NCBI GenBank assembly: GCA_947457545.1 | Contig: CANGXD010000019.1 | Coordinates: 1 to 43,779 of the forward strand | Direction: 5' to 3' | DNA: 43,779 nucleotides | DNA from: Gemmatimonadaceae bacterium | GTDB taxonomy: Bacteria; Gemmatimonadota; Gemmatimonadetes; Gemmatimonadales; Gemmatimonadaceae | In this document: positions 16,557-25,041 of the stretch, one piece after another | Layout: each line of letters begins with the position of its first letter | Position numbering within the stretch: the stretch's first letter is position 1 | Program-made: the position numbers and the translations under genes | The notes under the pieces: model-generated | Told to the model about the DNA's origin: nothing | Seen by the model: only the letters and a program-made list of their open reading frames with translations | The model's database searches: none

Positions 16557-17501
16557 ATGGCGAAATCACGACGCTCCGCACCCCGGACCGCAACTGGCAA
16601 GAAGGCTTCTCCCGATACCCGAGCCACGGCCGAGCAACAATCGGTCGAGGCGTATCGGGAGCGAACGGAGGAAGGCCACCGCGCGGCGGGCCGTGAGCCG
16701 GCCGGTGCGCAGGCTCGCGTGTCCAGTGGCCCTCGCGCCGTACGACGCAAGGATGCGCGACTGGTCGACCAATCGCTCCGTGATCGTCCAATGCTCACGG
16801 AAGACGAAAAGTTGCTGCAGAGTCCCGAGGAGGAAGCGACGGCCTTTACCCGGTCCGATCCCTGGCGTGTCATGCGCATCACGTCGGAATTCGTGGAAGG
16901 CTTCGATGCCCTTTCCGACGTGCAGAAGGGGGTGACGATTTTCGGCTCGGCCCGCACCGGTCCGGATGACGAGATGTACGCGGCCGCGCGTGAGACCGCG
17001 CGGTTGCTGGCGGAGCAGGGGTTTGCCATTCTCACCGGCGCCGGCCCGGGCATCATGGAAGCGGCCAATCGCGGCGCCAAAGACGGTGGCGGCCATTCGG
17101 TTGGGTGCAACATCGAGTTGCCCTTCGAGCAGGGGGCCAATCCGTACGTCGATACGCTGGTGAACTTCCGGTACTTTTTCGTCCGCAAGACGATGTTCAT
17201 CAAGTACTCGAATGCGTTCATCATTTTCCCCGGTGGATTCGGCACGCTCGACGAACTGTTCGAGGCGCTCACCCTCATTCAAACGGGGAAGATCTATCAA
17301 TTCCCGGTCGTGCTCTTCGGCACGCACTACTGGGCGGGGCTCGTGCGCTGGATGACGTCGCGCATGGTGGGGGAGGGCAAGATTTCGCCGGGCGACCTCG
17401 ATCTGCTGTTGCTCACCGACGACCCGCGCGAGGCGGCGCAGGCGGTCATGGACGCGCACGACGCGCAGGAAGCGAGTCGCGGGGCCGTCACGCCCGAGTA
17501 G
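16557..17501 (+). CDS. LOG family protein (TIGR00730-type Rossmann fold)
   Basis: The start at 16557 (MAKSRRS) avoids overlap with the divergent gene; an in-frame ATG at 16500 would overlap it. The first roughly 80 residues are Arg/Ala/Gly-rich and probably disordered. The core then shows TIFGSARTGP, LTGAGPGIMEAANRGAKDGGG, a conserved FFVRKTMF and the signature PGGFGTLDELFEALTLIQTGK. LOG proteins release nucleobase from nucleoside 5'-monophosphates (first described for cytokinin activation); many bacterial homologues have no known physiological role. The Arg/Glu catalytic positions of the PGGxGTxxE motif are intact. A strong hairpin follows the gene. Confidence 0.9.
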   Translation: MAKSRRSAPRTATGKKASPDTRATAEQQSVEAYRERTEEGHRAAGREPAGAQARVSSGPRAVRRKDARLVDQSLRDRPMLTEDEKLLQSPEEEATAFTRSDPWRVMRITSEFVEGFDALSDVQKGVTIFGSARTGPDDEMYAAARETARLLAEQGFAILTGAGPGIMEAANRGAKDGGGHSVGCNIELPFEQGANPYVDTLVNFRYFFVRKTMFIKYSNAFIIFPGGFGTLDELFEALTLIQTGKIYQFPVVLFGTHYWAGLVRWMTSRMVGEGKISPGDLDLLLLTDDPREAAQAVMDAHDAQEASRGAVTPE

Positions 17502-17583
17502 GCCCCGGAGTGCCACCCCGCAGGCCCCCGGAGTCGCGCAAGGGTTGAACCCCTCGCTGATCCGGGCATATTTCACGGATTAG

Positions 17584-17609
17584 GCGCCCGGCCCAACACG
17601 GCCGGGCGC
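17584..17609 (+). terminator. Hairpin terminator between the LOG gene and greA
   Basis: Perfect 10-bp inverted repeat (17584-17593 and 17600-17609) with loop CAACAC, followed by a short T-run (CCTTTTAT). It lies about 80 bp after the LOG gene and 31 bp before greA; it could also act as a leader structure for greA. Confidence 0.7.
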
Positions 17610-17640
17610 TCGCCTTTTATCGGCTCCAGCTGGCACGCGC

Positions 17641-18126
17641 ATGTTTCAGGAACTCATCGCCCAGATGGCACGCGAAGTCGAGAAGCTCCAGTTCGAGCTG
17701 AACGTCACGCTGCCTGCAGAAATTCGGAAAGCGGTCGAACTCGGTGATCTCAAGGAGAACAGCGAGTACAAGGCCGCGCTCGAGCGTCAGCAGTTCGTGC
17801 AGGCGCGACTGGGACAGCTCACGCAGCGCGTGACCAAGCTCGCCAATATCGACATCACACAGATCCCCGCCGACAAGGTCGGACTGGGCTCCAAGGTGAT
17901 CGTCGAAGACGAAGGCACGACCTCGCGCGAGAGCTACGAATTGGTCTTCGGCGATGCCGGCGAACTGCAGGACGGTCATGTCACCATGGGCTCGCCCATC
18001 GGCCGTGCGCTGCAGGGGAAGGCCGTTGGGGATCAGGCCATTCTCAAGCTCCCCAATCGCATTCGTCGCCTCACCATTGTCGAGCTCTACACCATCCACG
18101 ATCGCGCGGCCGACGAGCTCGCCTGA
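17641..18126 (+). CDS. greA: Transcription elongation factor GreA/GreB family
   Basis: 161 residues with the Gre layout: an N-terminal coiled coil carrying the acidic tip DLKENSEYKAALERQ, then the C-terminal FKBP-like domain (GLGSKVIVEDEG, ESYELVFGDAGE, GSPIGRALQGKAVGDQA). Gre factors insert the coiled-coil tip into the RNA polymerase secondary channel and stimulate cleavage of backtracked transcripts. It sits alone between two hairpins, consistent with its own transcription unit. The N-terminus is slightly shorter than E. coli GreA but the coiled coil is complete. GreB cannot be excluded, though GreA is the usual single copy. Confidence 0.92.
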   Translation: MFQELIAQMAREVEKLQFELNVTLPAEIRKAVELGDLKENSEYKAALERQQFVQARLGQLTQRVTKLANIDITQIPADKVGLGSKVIVEDEGTTSRESYELVFGDAGELQDGHVTMGSPIGRALQGKAVGDQAILKLPNRIRRLTIVELYTIHDRAADELA

Positions 18127-18148
18127 CGCTATCGGTGGCACAGTTTCT

Positions 18149-18180
18149 GGCGGAGATTGGCAGGACTGCTGATCTCCGCC
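18149..18180 (+). terminator. Rho-independent terminator of greA
   Basis: Perfect 9-bp stem GGCGGAGAT/ATCTCCGCC (18149-18157 and 18172-18180), 14-nt loop, followed by TTTGTATTT. Located 22 bp after the greA stop. Confidence 0.85.
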
Positions 18181-18225
18181 TTTGTATTTCCCTGTATAGC
18201 TTGTCGACTTCCCTGAGGAGTACCC

Positions 18226-19209
18226 ATGCACGTCGCGATGTACGAGAGCCGTGGCGCCGAGCCGCATACGCGCATTGCCTGTGTCGAGCGTCCCACGCCG
18301 ACCCCCGGTCCCGCCGATGTGCTGCTCGAGATGATCGCCGCGCCCGTGAACCCGTCGGATATCCTCACCATTACCGGACAGTACGGCGCGTTGCCGCCGC
18401 TCCCCGCCATTGGCGGGAACGAAGGTGTCGGGCGCGTCGTGGCCGTGGGTGACGAGGTGAAAGGCGTTGCCGTTGGTGACATGGCCCTCATGCCCATGGC
18501 CAGTGGTACGTGGACCTCACACGCCATCGTTCCCGCATTGGCACTCATGCGCGTGCCGTCGGCAGGCGATCCGCTCCAGATGGCTATGCTCTCGGTGAAC
18601 CCACCCACCGCGTCATTGCTCCTCTCCGACTTCGTCACGCTCAACGCCGGCGACTGGGTAATCCAGAATGCCGCCAACAGCGGTGTGGGCGAGTATGTCA
18701 TTCAACTCGCGAAAGCGCGCGGACTCCGCACGGTGAATGTCGTGCGTCGCGAGGAAGCGATCGAGCCCCTGCGCGCACTCGGCGCTGACGTGGTGCTCGT
18801 TGACGGTCCCGATCTGGCTGCACGCGTGGCAGAGGCCACGCAAAAGGCGAAGATCCGGCTCGCGCTCGACGCTGTCGCCGGCAGCGCGACCGACCGCCTC
18901 GCGCAGAGCGTCGCCGTTGGCGGCATGGTCGTCAATTACGGTGCCATGAGTGGTGACGCCTGCAAAGTGGCGCCGGGGTCGTTCGTCTTCCGCAACGTCA
19001 CGCTGCGTGGCTTCTGGCTCGCCTATTGGTTCCGTCAGGCGACACCAGCTCAGCAGCAGGCACTCTACGGTGATCTCGCCATGCGTATTGCGCGCGGCGA
19101 ACTCTCCACGCGCATTCACGCCACGTTCCCGTTGACGCGGGTGCAGGAGGCGGTTGCCCTCGCCGCGCAGGGCGCGCGGAACGGCAAGGTGTTATTGACC
19201 GGCAGTTGA
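18226..19209 (+). CDS. Zinc-free MDR oxidoreductase, enoyl thioester reductase-like
   Basis: A 327-residue medium-chain dehydrogenase/reductase without structural or catalytic zinc Cys sets. GNEGVGRVVAVGDEV starts the GroES-like core. NPPTASLLLSDFVTLNAGDWVIQNAANSGVG is typical of the 2-enoyl reductase (MECR/ETR) branch, with the NADPH-binding loop NAANSGVG. A late RGFWLAYWFR is also typical of that branch. The expected reaction is NADPH-dependent reduction of a trans-2-enoyl-CoA or -ACP. AGGAG at 18214-18218 is a clear ribosome binding site for the ATG. The gene converges on glpD across a perfect hairpin. A general quinone reductase activity is the main alternative. Confidence 0.83.
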   Translation: MHVAMYESRGAEPHTRIACVERPTPTPGPADVLLEMIAAPVNPSDILTITGQYGALPPLPAIGGNEGVGRVVAVGDEVKGVAVGDMALMPMASGTWTSHAIVPALALMRVPSAGDPLQMAMLSVNPPTASLLLSDFVTLNAGDWVIQNAANSGVGEYVIQLAKARGLRTVNVVRREEAIEPLRALGADVVLVDGPDLAARVAEATQKAKIRLALDAVAGSATDRLAQSVAVGGMVVNYGAMSGDACKVAPGSFVFRNVTLRGFWLAYWFRQATPAQQQALYGDLAMRIARGELSTRIHATFPLTRVQEAVALAAQGARNGKVLLTGS

Positions 19210-19220
19210 CTCCGCGCCAA

Positions 19221-19244
19221 CCGTAACGGCGGGCGCCGTTACGG
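19221..19244. terminator. Hairpin between convergent genes
   Basis: Perfect 10-bp stem CCGTAACGGC/GCCGTTACGG (19221-19230, 19235-19244) with a GGGC loop between the MDR gene stop and the glpD stop; its right arm includes the last codons of glpD. No T-run. Probably acts on both transcripts. Confidence 0.6.
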
Positions 19245-20897
19245 CTCCACGCGAAAGATGCGCGCAGCGTCGGCGTCGTACGCCGTCAGCGCATCGCGTT
19301 GCTGTGTGTCGCTCCAGCCGAGCAGCGCGCCCATCACCGGGGCAATATGCCGTGCCACCGAACGGCCGTTGTCTCGTGACTCGAACGCGATGTGCGTGCG
19401 CCGGATGAGGATGTCCGAGAGCGTGCACGCCATCTCGTGCTCCACCGCGTACGACACCTCCGCCATGAGGTACGGCAACGGCTCTGCCATGCGCTGTGAC
19501 GCGACGGCATCCTGTTCCGCATACGCCCACACCTGTCGCCATTGCGTGCCATACGCGTGCACGAGATGCTCGGCAATCGCGCGGTCGTGCACCACCGCCA
19601 GCAGTTCGGCGGTGAGCGACGCCCGCGATGAAAAATCTCCCCCGGGGAGTGGCGTCGTGGCGCTGGGCTGCGTCGCACGCCGCGCCACGCGAACGGCCGC
19701 AGGCATTTCGCGTCGCGCATGCTCCAGTACGTCGGCCGCCATCGCCCGATAGGTGGTGAGCTTACCGCCTGTGATGCTCACCAGCCCATCGGCCCGGTGC
19801 ACGATGGCATGTTCACGCGAGGCTGAACCCGCCGAGTCGCTGCCGGCACGCACCGCGGCGAGCGGACGAATACCGCACCACGCGCTGATGACGTCGTCGC
19901 CCGTGAGTGCCGCGTGCGGAAAGAGGCGGTTGACCGACTGCAGCAGATACGTCACGTCGGCTTCCGTGGCGCGAATCTCGTCGGGGCCCACGCGCGCCGG
20001 CCGCTCGGTCGTGCCGATGATGGTGTGCGGGCCGGCCGGCAGGACGAACATCACGCGTCCATCGAGTGGCGACACCACCGTGACCGCTTCGTGATTCCCC
20101 ACCCGCTGACGCGGCACGGCGATGTGCGTGCCCGCCGAGCCGAGTGGCTGCGAGCCCTGACGCTCTCCGGTGAGAGACGCTGTCGCTTCGCTCCATGGCC
20201 CGGTGGCGTTCACCACGACGGCGGCGCGCACCTCGATGTCGCGGTTGGCCATGTGGTCGCGTACCGTGACGCCGGCCAAACGTCCGTCGTGCGCGCGTAG
20301 CGCGCCGGTCACGGCCGCGTGATTGAGCAGCACGGCACCGGCGTTGGCCGCCCCCAGCGCGGTCGCGAGCGTGAGGCGGGTATCGTTGGTGGCGGCGTCC
20401 CAGTAGCGGGCGCCCCCGGTCAGCCCCTCGCGCGACAGTGCAGGCTCCAACTCGAGCAGCTCGGACGCGTTCAGCCCCGAATGGCGCTCGACGTTGCGGA
20501 AGAGCGCCAGCGCGTCATAGAGGGCCAGTCCGGCACGCAGTTTCCAGGTCGGGACACGCGCCCCCTCGTACACTGGCCACGTGAAGGCCAGCGGCCGGAC
20601 CAAATGCGGCGCCAGCGTGAGCAGCAGCCGACGTTCGCGGCTCGACTCGAAGACCAGCCCAAGGTGCCCATGCTCGAGGTAGCGTACCCCGCCATGCACG
20701 AGGCGGGACGAGCGGCTCGAGGTGCCTGCCGCAAAGTCATCGCGCTCGAGCAGTGCCGTGCGATAGCCGGCCAGCGCCGCCTCGCGGGCCACGCCGGCCC
20801 CGGTAATCCCGCCGCCAATCACGAGCACGTCAAAGGTGCCGTCCGCCAGCCGGCTCAGCATGGTCGTGCGCGAATGGGGCCCTGCGAGCGCGCTCAT
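19239..20897 (-). CDS. glpD: FAD-dependent glycerol-3-phosphate dehydrogenase
   Basis: Oxidises sn-glycerol 3-phosphate to dihydroxyacetone phosphate at the membrane and feeds electrons to quinone. The dinucleotide-binding motif DVLVIGGGITGAGVAREAA leads to LERDDFAAGTSSRSSRLVHGGVRYLE, a block diagnostic of GlpA/GlpD. NATGPWSE and the late GGKLTTYRAMAAD follow. About 552 residues, full length including the C-terminal helical domain. No glpK or glpF is adjacent, so this is a stand-alone locus. A later in-frame Met (MLSRLADG, 13 codons in) is a possible alternative start. Confidence 0.94.
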   Translation of the reverse strand: MSALAGPHSRTTMLSRLADGTFDVLVIGGGITGAGVAREAALAGYRTALLERDDFAAGTSSRSSRLVHGGVRYLEHGHLGLVFESSRERRLLLTLAPHLVRPLAFTWPVYEGARVPTWKLRAGLALYDALALFRNVERHSGLNASELLELEPALSREGLTGGARYWDAATNDTRLTLATALGAANAGAVLLNHAAVTGALRAHDGRLAGVTVRDHMANRDIEVRAAVVVNATGPWSEATASLTGERQGSQPLGSAGTHIAVPRQRVGNHEAVTVVSPLDGRVMFVLPAGPHTIIGTTERPARVGPDEIRATEADVTYLLQSVNRLFPHAALTGDDVISAWCGIRPLAAVRAGSDSAGSASREHAIVHRADGLVSITGGKLTTYRAMAADVLEHARREMPAAVRVARRATQPSATTPLPGGDFSSRASLTAELLAVVHDRAIAEHLVHAYGTQWRQVWAYAEQDAVASQRMAEPLPYLMAEVSYAVEHEMACTLSDILIRRTHIAFESRDNGRSVARHIAPVMGALLGWSDTQQRDALTAYDADAARIFRVEP

Positions 20898-20955
20898 GGA
20901 GGCATCATCACCCCGGGACCGCGCGGTCGCCAGTGCGCCCCACTAGCTTTCAGAG

Positions 20956-22251
20956 ATGCCTACTTTTGGTAACGGGCGCCGTGTCGCCATTATCGCGGGC
21001 GTCCGCACGCCGTTCGCGCGCTCCGGCACCGCGCTCAAGGATTACACGGCCATCGATCTTGGCCACTTCGCCGTTGGCGAACTCGTGCAGCGTGCCAGCC
21101 TCAATGGTGCCGACGTCGACCTCATGGTCTACGGCACCGTCGTGCAGTCGGTCGTCGCGCCGAACATCGCCCGCGAAGTGTCGCTCATGCCGCACTTCCC
21201 GCGCACCCTGCAGGCGTACACCGTCAGTCGCGCCTGTGCGTCGGCCAATCAGGCCATCACCGATGCCGCCGACCAGATCGCGTTGGGGCACGCCCACGTC
21301 GCCATTGCCGGCGGCAGCGAGAGCCTGACCCAGGTCCCCATCCTGCATTCGCGTGGCATGAGCGACATTCTCGTGGCCGCCTCGAAGGCCAAGAGCATGT
21401 CGCAACGGGTCTCGACGCTGGCGCGCGTGCGCCCCAAGGATTTCGTGCCCATCACGCCGGCCATTGCAGAGCCGAGTACGGGCGAAACGATGGGGCAGAG
21501 CGCCGACAAGATGGCCAAGCTCAACGGCATCTCCCGTGAGGCGCAGGATCGGTTCGCGTTGCGCTCGCACCAATTGGCTGCGCGCGGCCTCGATGATGGT
21601 CGCCTGGTCGCCGAGCTCGCTCCGGTGCCGGTACCGCCCAAGTACGACACCATGCTCGCCACCGACAACGGCGTCCGCCGCGACTCGAGCTACGAGCAGC
21701 TGTCGTCACTCAAGGCCGTCTTCGATCGGCAGTACGGCACCGTGACCGCCGGGAACGCGAGCCCGCTCACCGACGGTGCCAGTGCAGTGCTGCTCATGAG
21801 CGAGGAGCGCGCGAAGGCGCTCGGCTATACGCCAGTGGCGTTCATCCGCTCGTACGCCTACGCGGCGGTCGATCCCGGCGAACAGCTGTTGCAGGCACCG
21901 GTGATTGCCGCTCCCATCGCGCTGCAGCGCGCCGGGCTGTCGCTCAAGGACATCGATCTCGTGGAGATGCACGAAGCCTTCGCCGCGCAGGTGCTGAGCA
22001 ACATTCAGGGGCTCGCGTCGCGCCAGTGGGCGGAGCGCGCCGGCTTCTCGCAACCCGTTGGCGAGATCGATCCTGAGCGGTTGAATGTGATGGGCGGCTC
22101 GCTGTCCATCGGCCATCCCTTTGGCGCGACCGGTGCTCGCGTGCTCACGACACTGTGCAACGAGTTGCAACGCCGGGGCGGACAGTTCGGCATGCTCACG
22201 GTGTGCGCGGCGGGTGGCATGGGTCACTCGATGATCGTGGAGCGCACATGA
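20956..22251 (+). CDS. fadI: Acetyl-CoA C-acyltransferase (3-ketoacyl-CoA thiolase)
   Basis: The thiolytic last step of fatty acid beta-oxidation. The active-site Cys lies in SRACASANQAI (about residue 95), the second catalytic set is MHEAFAAQ and GGSLSIGHPFGATGAR, and the C-terminal Cys is in CAAGGMG. The 431-residue length and the inserted loop (PKDFVPITPAIAEPSTGETMGQSAD) fit the FadI branch better than FadA. Its stop overlaps the start of fadJ (ATGA), so the thiolase and the multifunctional subunit are translationally coupled, as expected for a complex. Confidence 0.94.
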   Translation: MPTFGNGRRVAIIAGVRTPFARSGTALKDYTAIDLGHFAVGELVQRASLNGADVDLMVYGTVVQSVVAPNIAREVSLMPHFPRTLQAYTVSRACASANQAITDAADQIALGHAHVAIAGGSESLTQVPILHSRGMSDILVAASKAKSMSQRVSTLARVRPKDFVPITPAIAEPSTGETMGQSADKMAKLNGISREAQDRFALRSHQLAARGLDDGRLVAELAPVPVPPKYDTMLATDNGVRRDSSYEQLSSLKAVFDRQYGTVTAGNASPLTDGASAVLLMSEERAKALGYTPVAFIRSYAYAAVDPGEQLLQAPVIAAPIALQRAGLSLKDIDLVEMHEAFAAQVLSNIQGLASRQWAERAGFSQPVGEIDPERLNVMGGSLSIGHPFGATGARVLTTLCNELQRRGGQFGMLTVCAAGGMGHSMIVERT

Positions 22252-24449
22252 GCACGGAGCCGCGCACCGACACGGACCCCCATGCACGCACCACGACGCC
22301 GGTGATTGATAACCACGCGACGGGCATTACGCTCACGCTGCAGGACGGCGTGGCCATCATCGCCTACGACCAGCCGCAGTCGCCCGTCAATACGCTCAAC
22401 TCCCGCATCGGGCCGGTGTTCGAGCAGTGCTTTGCGCGCATCGAACGCGACGACACGATTACGGGTGCCGTGTTGGTGAGCGCCAAAATCGATTCGTGGA
22501 TTGCCGGCGCCGACATCGAAGAGCTGACGCACATTCGCACCGCACAGGAAGGCGAAACGCTGTCGCGCAACGGGCACGTGCTGCTCGATCGCTTGGCGGC
22601 CATGCGCAAGCCGGTGGTGGCGGCAATTCACGGTGCCGCCCTCGGCGGTGGACTCGAAGTGGCACTCGCGTGCCGCTACCGCATCGCGACCGACCATGCG
22701 AAAACCGTGCTGGCGCTTCCAGAAGTGCAGCTGGGGCTCATTCCGGGCGCGGGCGGGACACAGCGGTTGCCGCGCCTGGTGGGACTGCAGGCCGCACTCG
22801 ACATGATTCTCACCGGCAAGAACATCCGCGCCAAGAAAGCTTGGCAGATGGGGCTCGTGCACGAGCTGGTGCACCCCGCCATTCTGCGTGAGGTGGCGAT
22901 CGCGCGCGTGCGAGATCTTGCCGCTGGCCGTACGCCGCCGGTCAAAGCGCGCGTGCAAAGCACCACCGATATGCTGCTCGAAGACAACGCGATCGGGCGC
23001 AAGCTGGTCCTCCGCAAGGCGCGCGAAAGCGTGATGCAGAAGACGCAGGGGAAGTATCCCGCACCGCTGGCAGCGCTCGATGTCATCCAGCATGGCTACG
23101 CCGAAGGGGCGGAGGCCGGCCAGCGGGAAGAAGCGCGACGCTTCGGTGAACTCACCGTGTCGCTAGTGTGTCGTCAGCTGGCGTCGTTGTTCTTCGCGAC
23201 CACAGCACTCAAGAAAGACAACGGACTCCCCGAAGGGGTGACGGCAACGCCGCGCCCCGTCACGAAGATCGCCGTGCTGGGCGCAGGGTTCATGGGGGCC
23301 GGCATTACCGGCGTCGCCGTGCAGGCGGGAACGCAGGTGCGACTCAAGGATGCCTCGCTCGATCGTTTGGCCACCGGATGGAAATCGGTGCGCGACGTGT
23401 TGCGTGAACGGCTCAAGAAGCGGCAGATCACGCGGCTGCAGATGGACGAAACGCTGTCGCTGATTGGCGGCACGACCGACTATCGCGGGTTCGGCAACGT
23501 CGACATCGTGATCGAGGCGGTGTTCGAAGATCTGGCCGTCAAGCATCAGGTGCTGCACGAGGTACAAGCGGTCGCTCCCAACGCGATCTTTGCATCGAAT
23601 ACCAGCACGATCCCCATTCGCGACATTGCCGCCGCGGCCGCGCGCCCCGACCTCGTACTCGGCATGCACTTTTTTTCGCCGGTGCACAAAATGCCGCTGC
23701 TCGAGATCATCGTCACACCGGCCACGAGCCCGGCGACGATCGTCACGGCGGTACAGTACGGACGCAAGCTTGGAAAAACCGTCATCGTGGTGCAGGACGG
23801 CGCGGGGTTTTATGTCAATCGCATTCTCGCGCCGTATCTCAACGAAGCGGGTCGCCTGCTCGACGAGGGCGCCAAGATCGACGAAGTCGATGCCGCATTG
23901 ACGGCGTTCGGATTTCCGGTGGGGCCGATCACGCTGCTCGATGAAGTCGGTCTCGATATCGCCGGCAAGTCGGGGCCCATCATGGCGGCGGCCTTCGGCG
24001 ACCGCATGCTGCCGTCGGAGTCGCTGCGCCGTGTGGTGGAAAGCGGTCGCGTGGGACGCAAGTCGAAGCAGGGGTTCTATCGCTACGACGAGAGCGGCAA
24101 GCGCGTCGGGGTGGACGAGACGGTGTATGCCTTCACGCCGGCAGGCGCTACGCGTCAGAGCGTGGCGGCGGAAGGGATTCAGCGTCGTTGCGTTCTCCCC
24201 ATGCTCAATGAAGCGGTGCGCTGTCTGCAGCATGGCATCATTCGCAACGCCCGCGATGGCGATATCGGTGCGGTGTTCGGCATCGGCTTCCCACCTTTCC
24301 TGGGTGGCCCGTTCCGGTATCTCGATACGCTTGGCCTGCCCACGGTCATCGAACAGCTCGATGCGTTGAACGCGCGCTATCCTGGGCGCTACGAACCGGC
24401 GGCGTTGCTGCGCGAGATGGCGGCAACAGGGCGGCGCTTTCATCCGTAA
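22248..24449 (+). CDS. fadJ: Fatty acid oxidation multifunctional protein (enoyl-CoA hydratase / 3-hydroxyacyl-CoA dehydrogenase)
   Basis: The start is the ATG at 22248 inside the fadI stop; a longer upstream open frame is only a shadow over fadI. The N-terminal crotonase domain has IDSWIAGADIEEL (oxyanion loop) and HGAALGGGLEVALACRYR, then PEVQLGLIPGAGGTQRLPRL with the catalytic Glu. The dehydrogenase half starts at AVLGAGFMGAGI, with IEAVFEDLAVKHQ, ASNTSTIPI, GMHFFSPVHKMPLLEI (catalytic His) and FYVNRILAPY. The HCDH C-terminal domain follows. 733 residues, normal for FadJ. With fadI it makes a full beta-oxidation cycle except acyl-CoA dehydrogenase, which is not in the window. Confidence 0.95.
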   Translation: MSTEPRTDTDPHARTTTPVIDNHATGITLTLQDGVAIIAYDQPQSPVNTLNSRIGPVFEQCFARIERDDTITGAVLVSAKIDSWIAGADIEELTHIRTAQEGETLSRNGHVLLDRLAAMRKPVVAAIHGAALGGGLEVALACRYRIATDHAKTVLALPEVQLGLIPGAGGTQRLPRLVGLQAALDMILTGKNIRAKKAWQMGLVHELVHPAILREVAIARVRDLAAGRTPPVKARVQSTTDMLLEDNAIGRKLVLRKARESVMQKTQGKYPAPLAALDVIQHGYAEGAEAGQREEARRFGELTVSLVCRQLASLFFATTALKKDNGLPEGVTATPRPVTKIAVLGAGFMGAGITGVAVQAGTQVRLKDASLDRLATGWKSVRDVLRERLKKRQITRLQMDETLSLIGGTTDYRGFGNVDIVIEAVFEDLAVKHQVLHEVQAVAPNAIFASNTSTIPIRDIAAAAARPDLVLGMHFFSPVHKMPLLEIIVTPATSPATIVTAVQYGRKLGKTVIVVQDGAGFYVNRILAPYLNEAGRLLDEGAKIDEVDAALTAFGFPVGPITLLDEVGLDIAGKSGPIMAAAFGDRMLPSESLRRVVESGRVGRKSKQGFYRYDESGKRVGVDETVYAFTPAGATRQSVAAEGIQRRCVLPMLNEAVRCLQHGIIRNARDGDIGAVFGIGFPPFLGGPFRYLDTLGLPTVIEQLDALNARYPGRYEPAALLREMAATGRRFHP

Positions 24450-24495
24450 CCTGTCGTGACCGCCGCTGTCGTCGGTTTCCCTTCCTTGACTCCCC

Positions 24496-25041
24496 ATGAC
24501 TGACTCGCTGCACCCCCGCATTCACGAGCTCCTCACGGAACTCGATCGCACCCAGCAGGAGATGCACGCGATGCTGGCCCCGCTGCCCGCCGAGCACGCG
24601 AACACCGTGGTGCACGACGGCAGCTGGAGCGTGGCGCAGGTGATCGAGCATCTACTGCTCGTCGAGGACGGGACCGGTCGGCTCATCTCGACGCTCATCA
24701 AGCAGTGCGAGGGCACGACGGATGCCGAGACGGATCCGGTGCTGCCCACGCTCGCCTCGCTACGTATCACGGACAGTGTTGGGCACCCCATCAGCGCCCC
24801 GCCGTCGGTGACACCCAAGGGAGAGATGTCGCTCGCCGACGCCATGGCCGCACAGCAGACTGCGCGCGAGCGCGTCATGGCGGCCTTCACCAAAGGTGCC
24901 GGGCGCGCGCTGGGCACACTGTCGTATCCGCATCCCATTCTCGGGTCGCTGACGACCTACCAGTGGGGACACTTCCTCGCGCTGCACCAACAGCGCCACA
25001 TGGCGCAGCTCCGCTCCATTCTCTCGCAACTGCCCGTCTGA
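24496..25041 (+). CDS. DinB-like four-helix protein
   Basis: 181 residues with the DinB/YfiT-type helical pattern. An early WSVAQVIEHLLLVEDG contains the first conserved His, and the late HFLALHQQRHMAQLRSI supplies the other His residues of the metal site. Members bind a divalent metal and include thiol-S-transferases and DNA-damage-induced proteins, but most are uncharacterised. The stop overlaps the next ATG (TGATG), placing it in the fadIJ-to-rsgA run. The specific reaction is unknown. Confidence 0.78.
   Translation: MTDSLHPRIHELLTELDRTQQEMHAMLAPLPAEHANTVVHDGSWSVAQVIEHLLLVEDGTGRLISTLIKQCEGTTDAETDPVLPTLASLRITDSVGHPISAPPSVTPKGEMSLADAMAAQQTARERVMAAFTKGAGRALGTLSYPHPILGSLTTYQWGHFLALHQQRHMAQLRSILSQLPV

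Noticed and set aside
22155-22247. N-terminal extension of fadJ
   Set aside because: The extra 31 codons lie wholly inside the fadI gene; ATGA coupling at 22248 is the normal start.
23163-24521. Minus-strand open frame of about 452 codons opposite fadJ
   Set aside because: Antisense shadow of a full-length, motif-complete fadJ.
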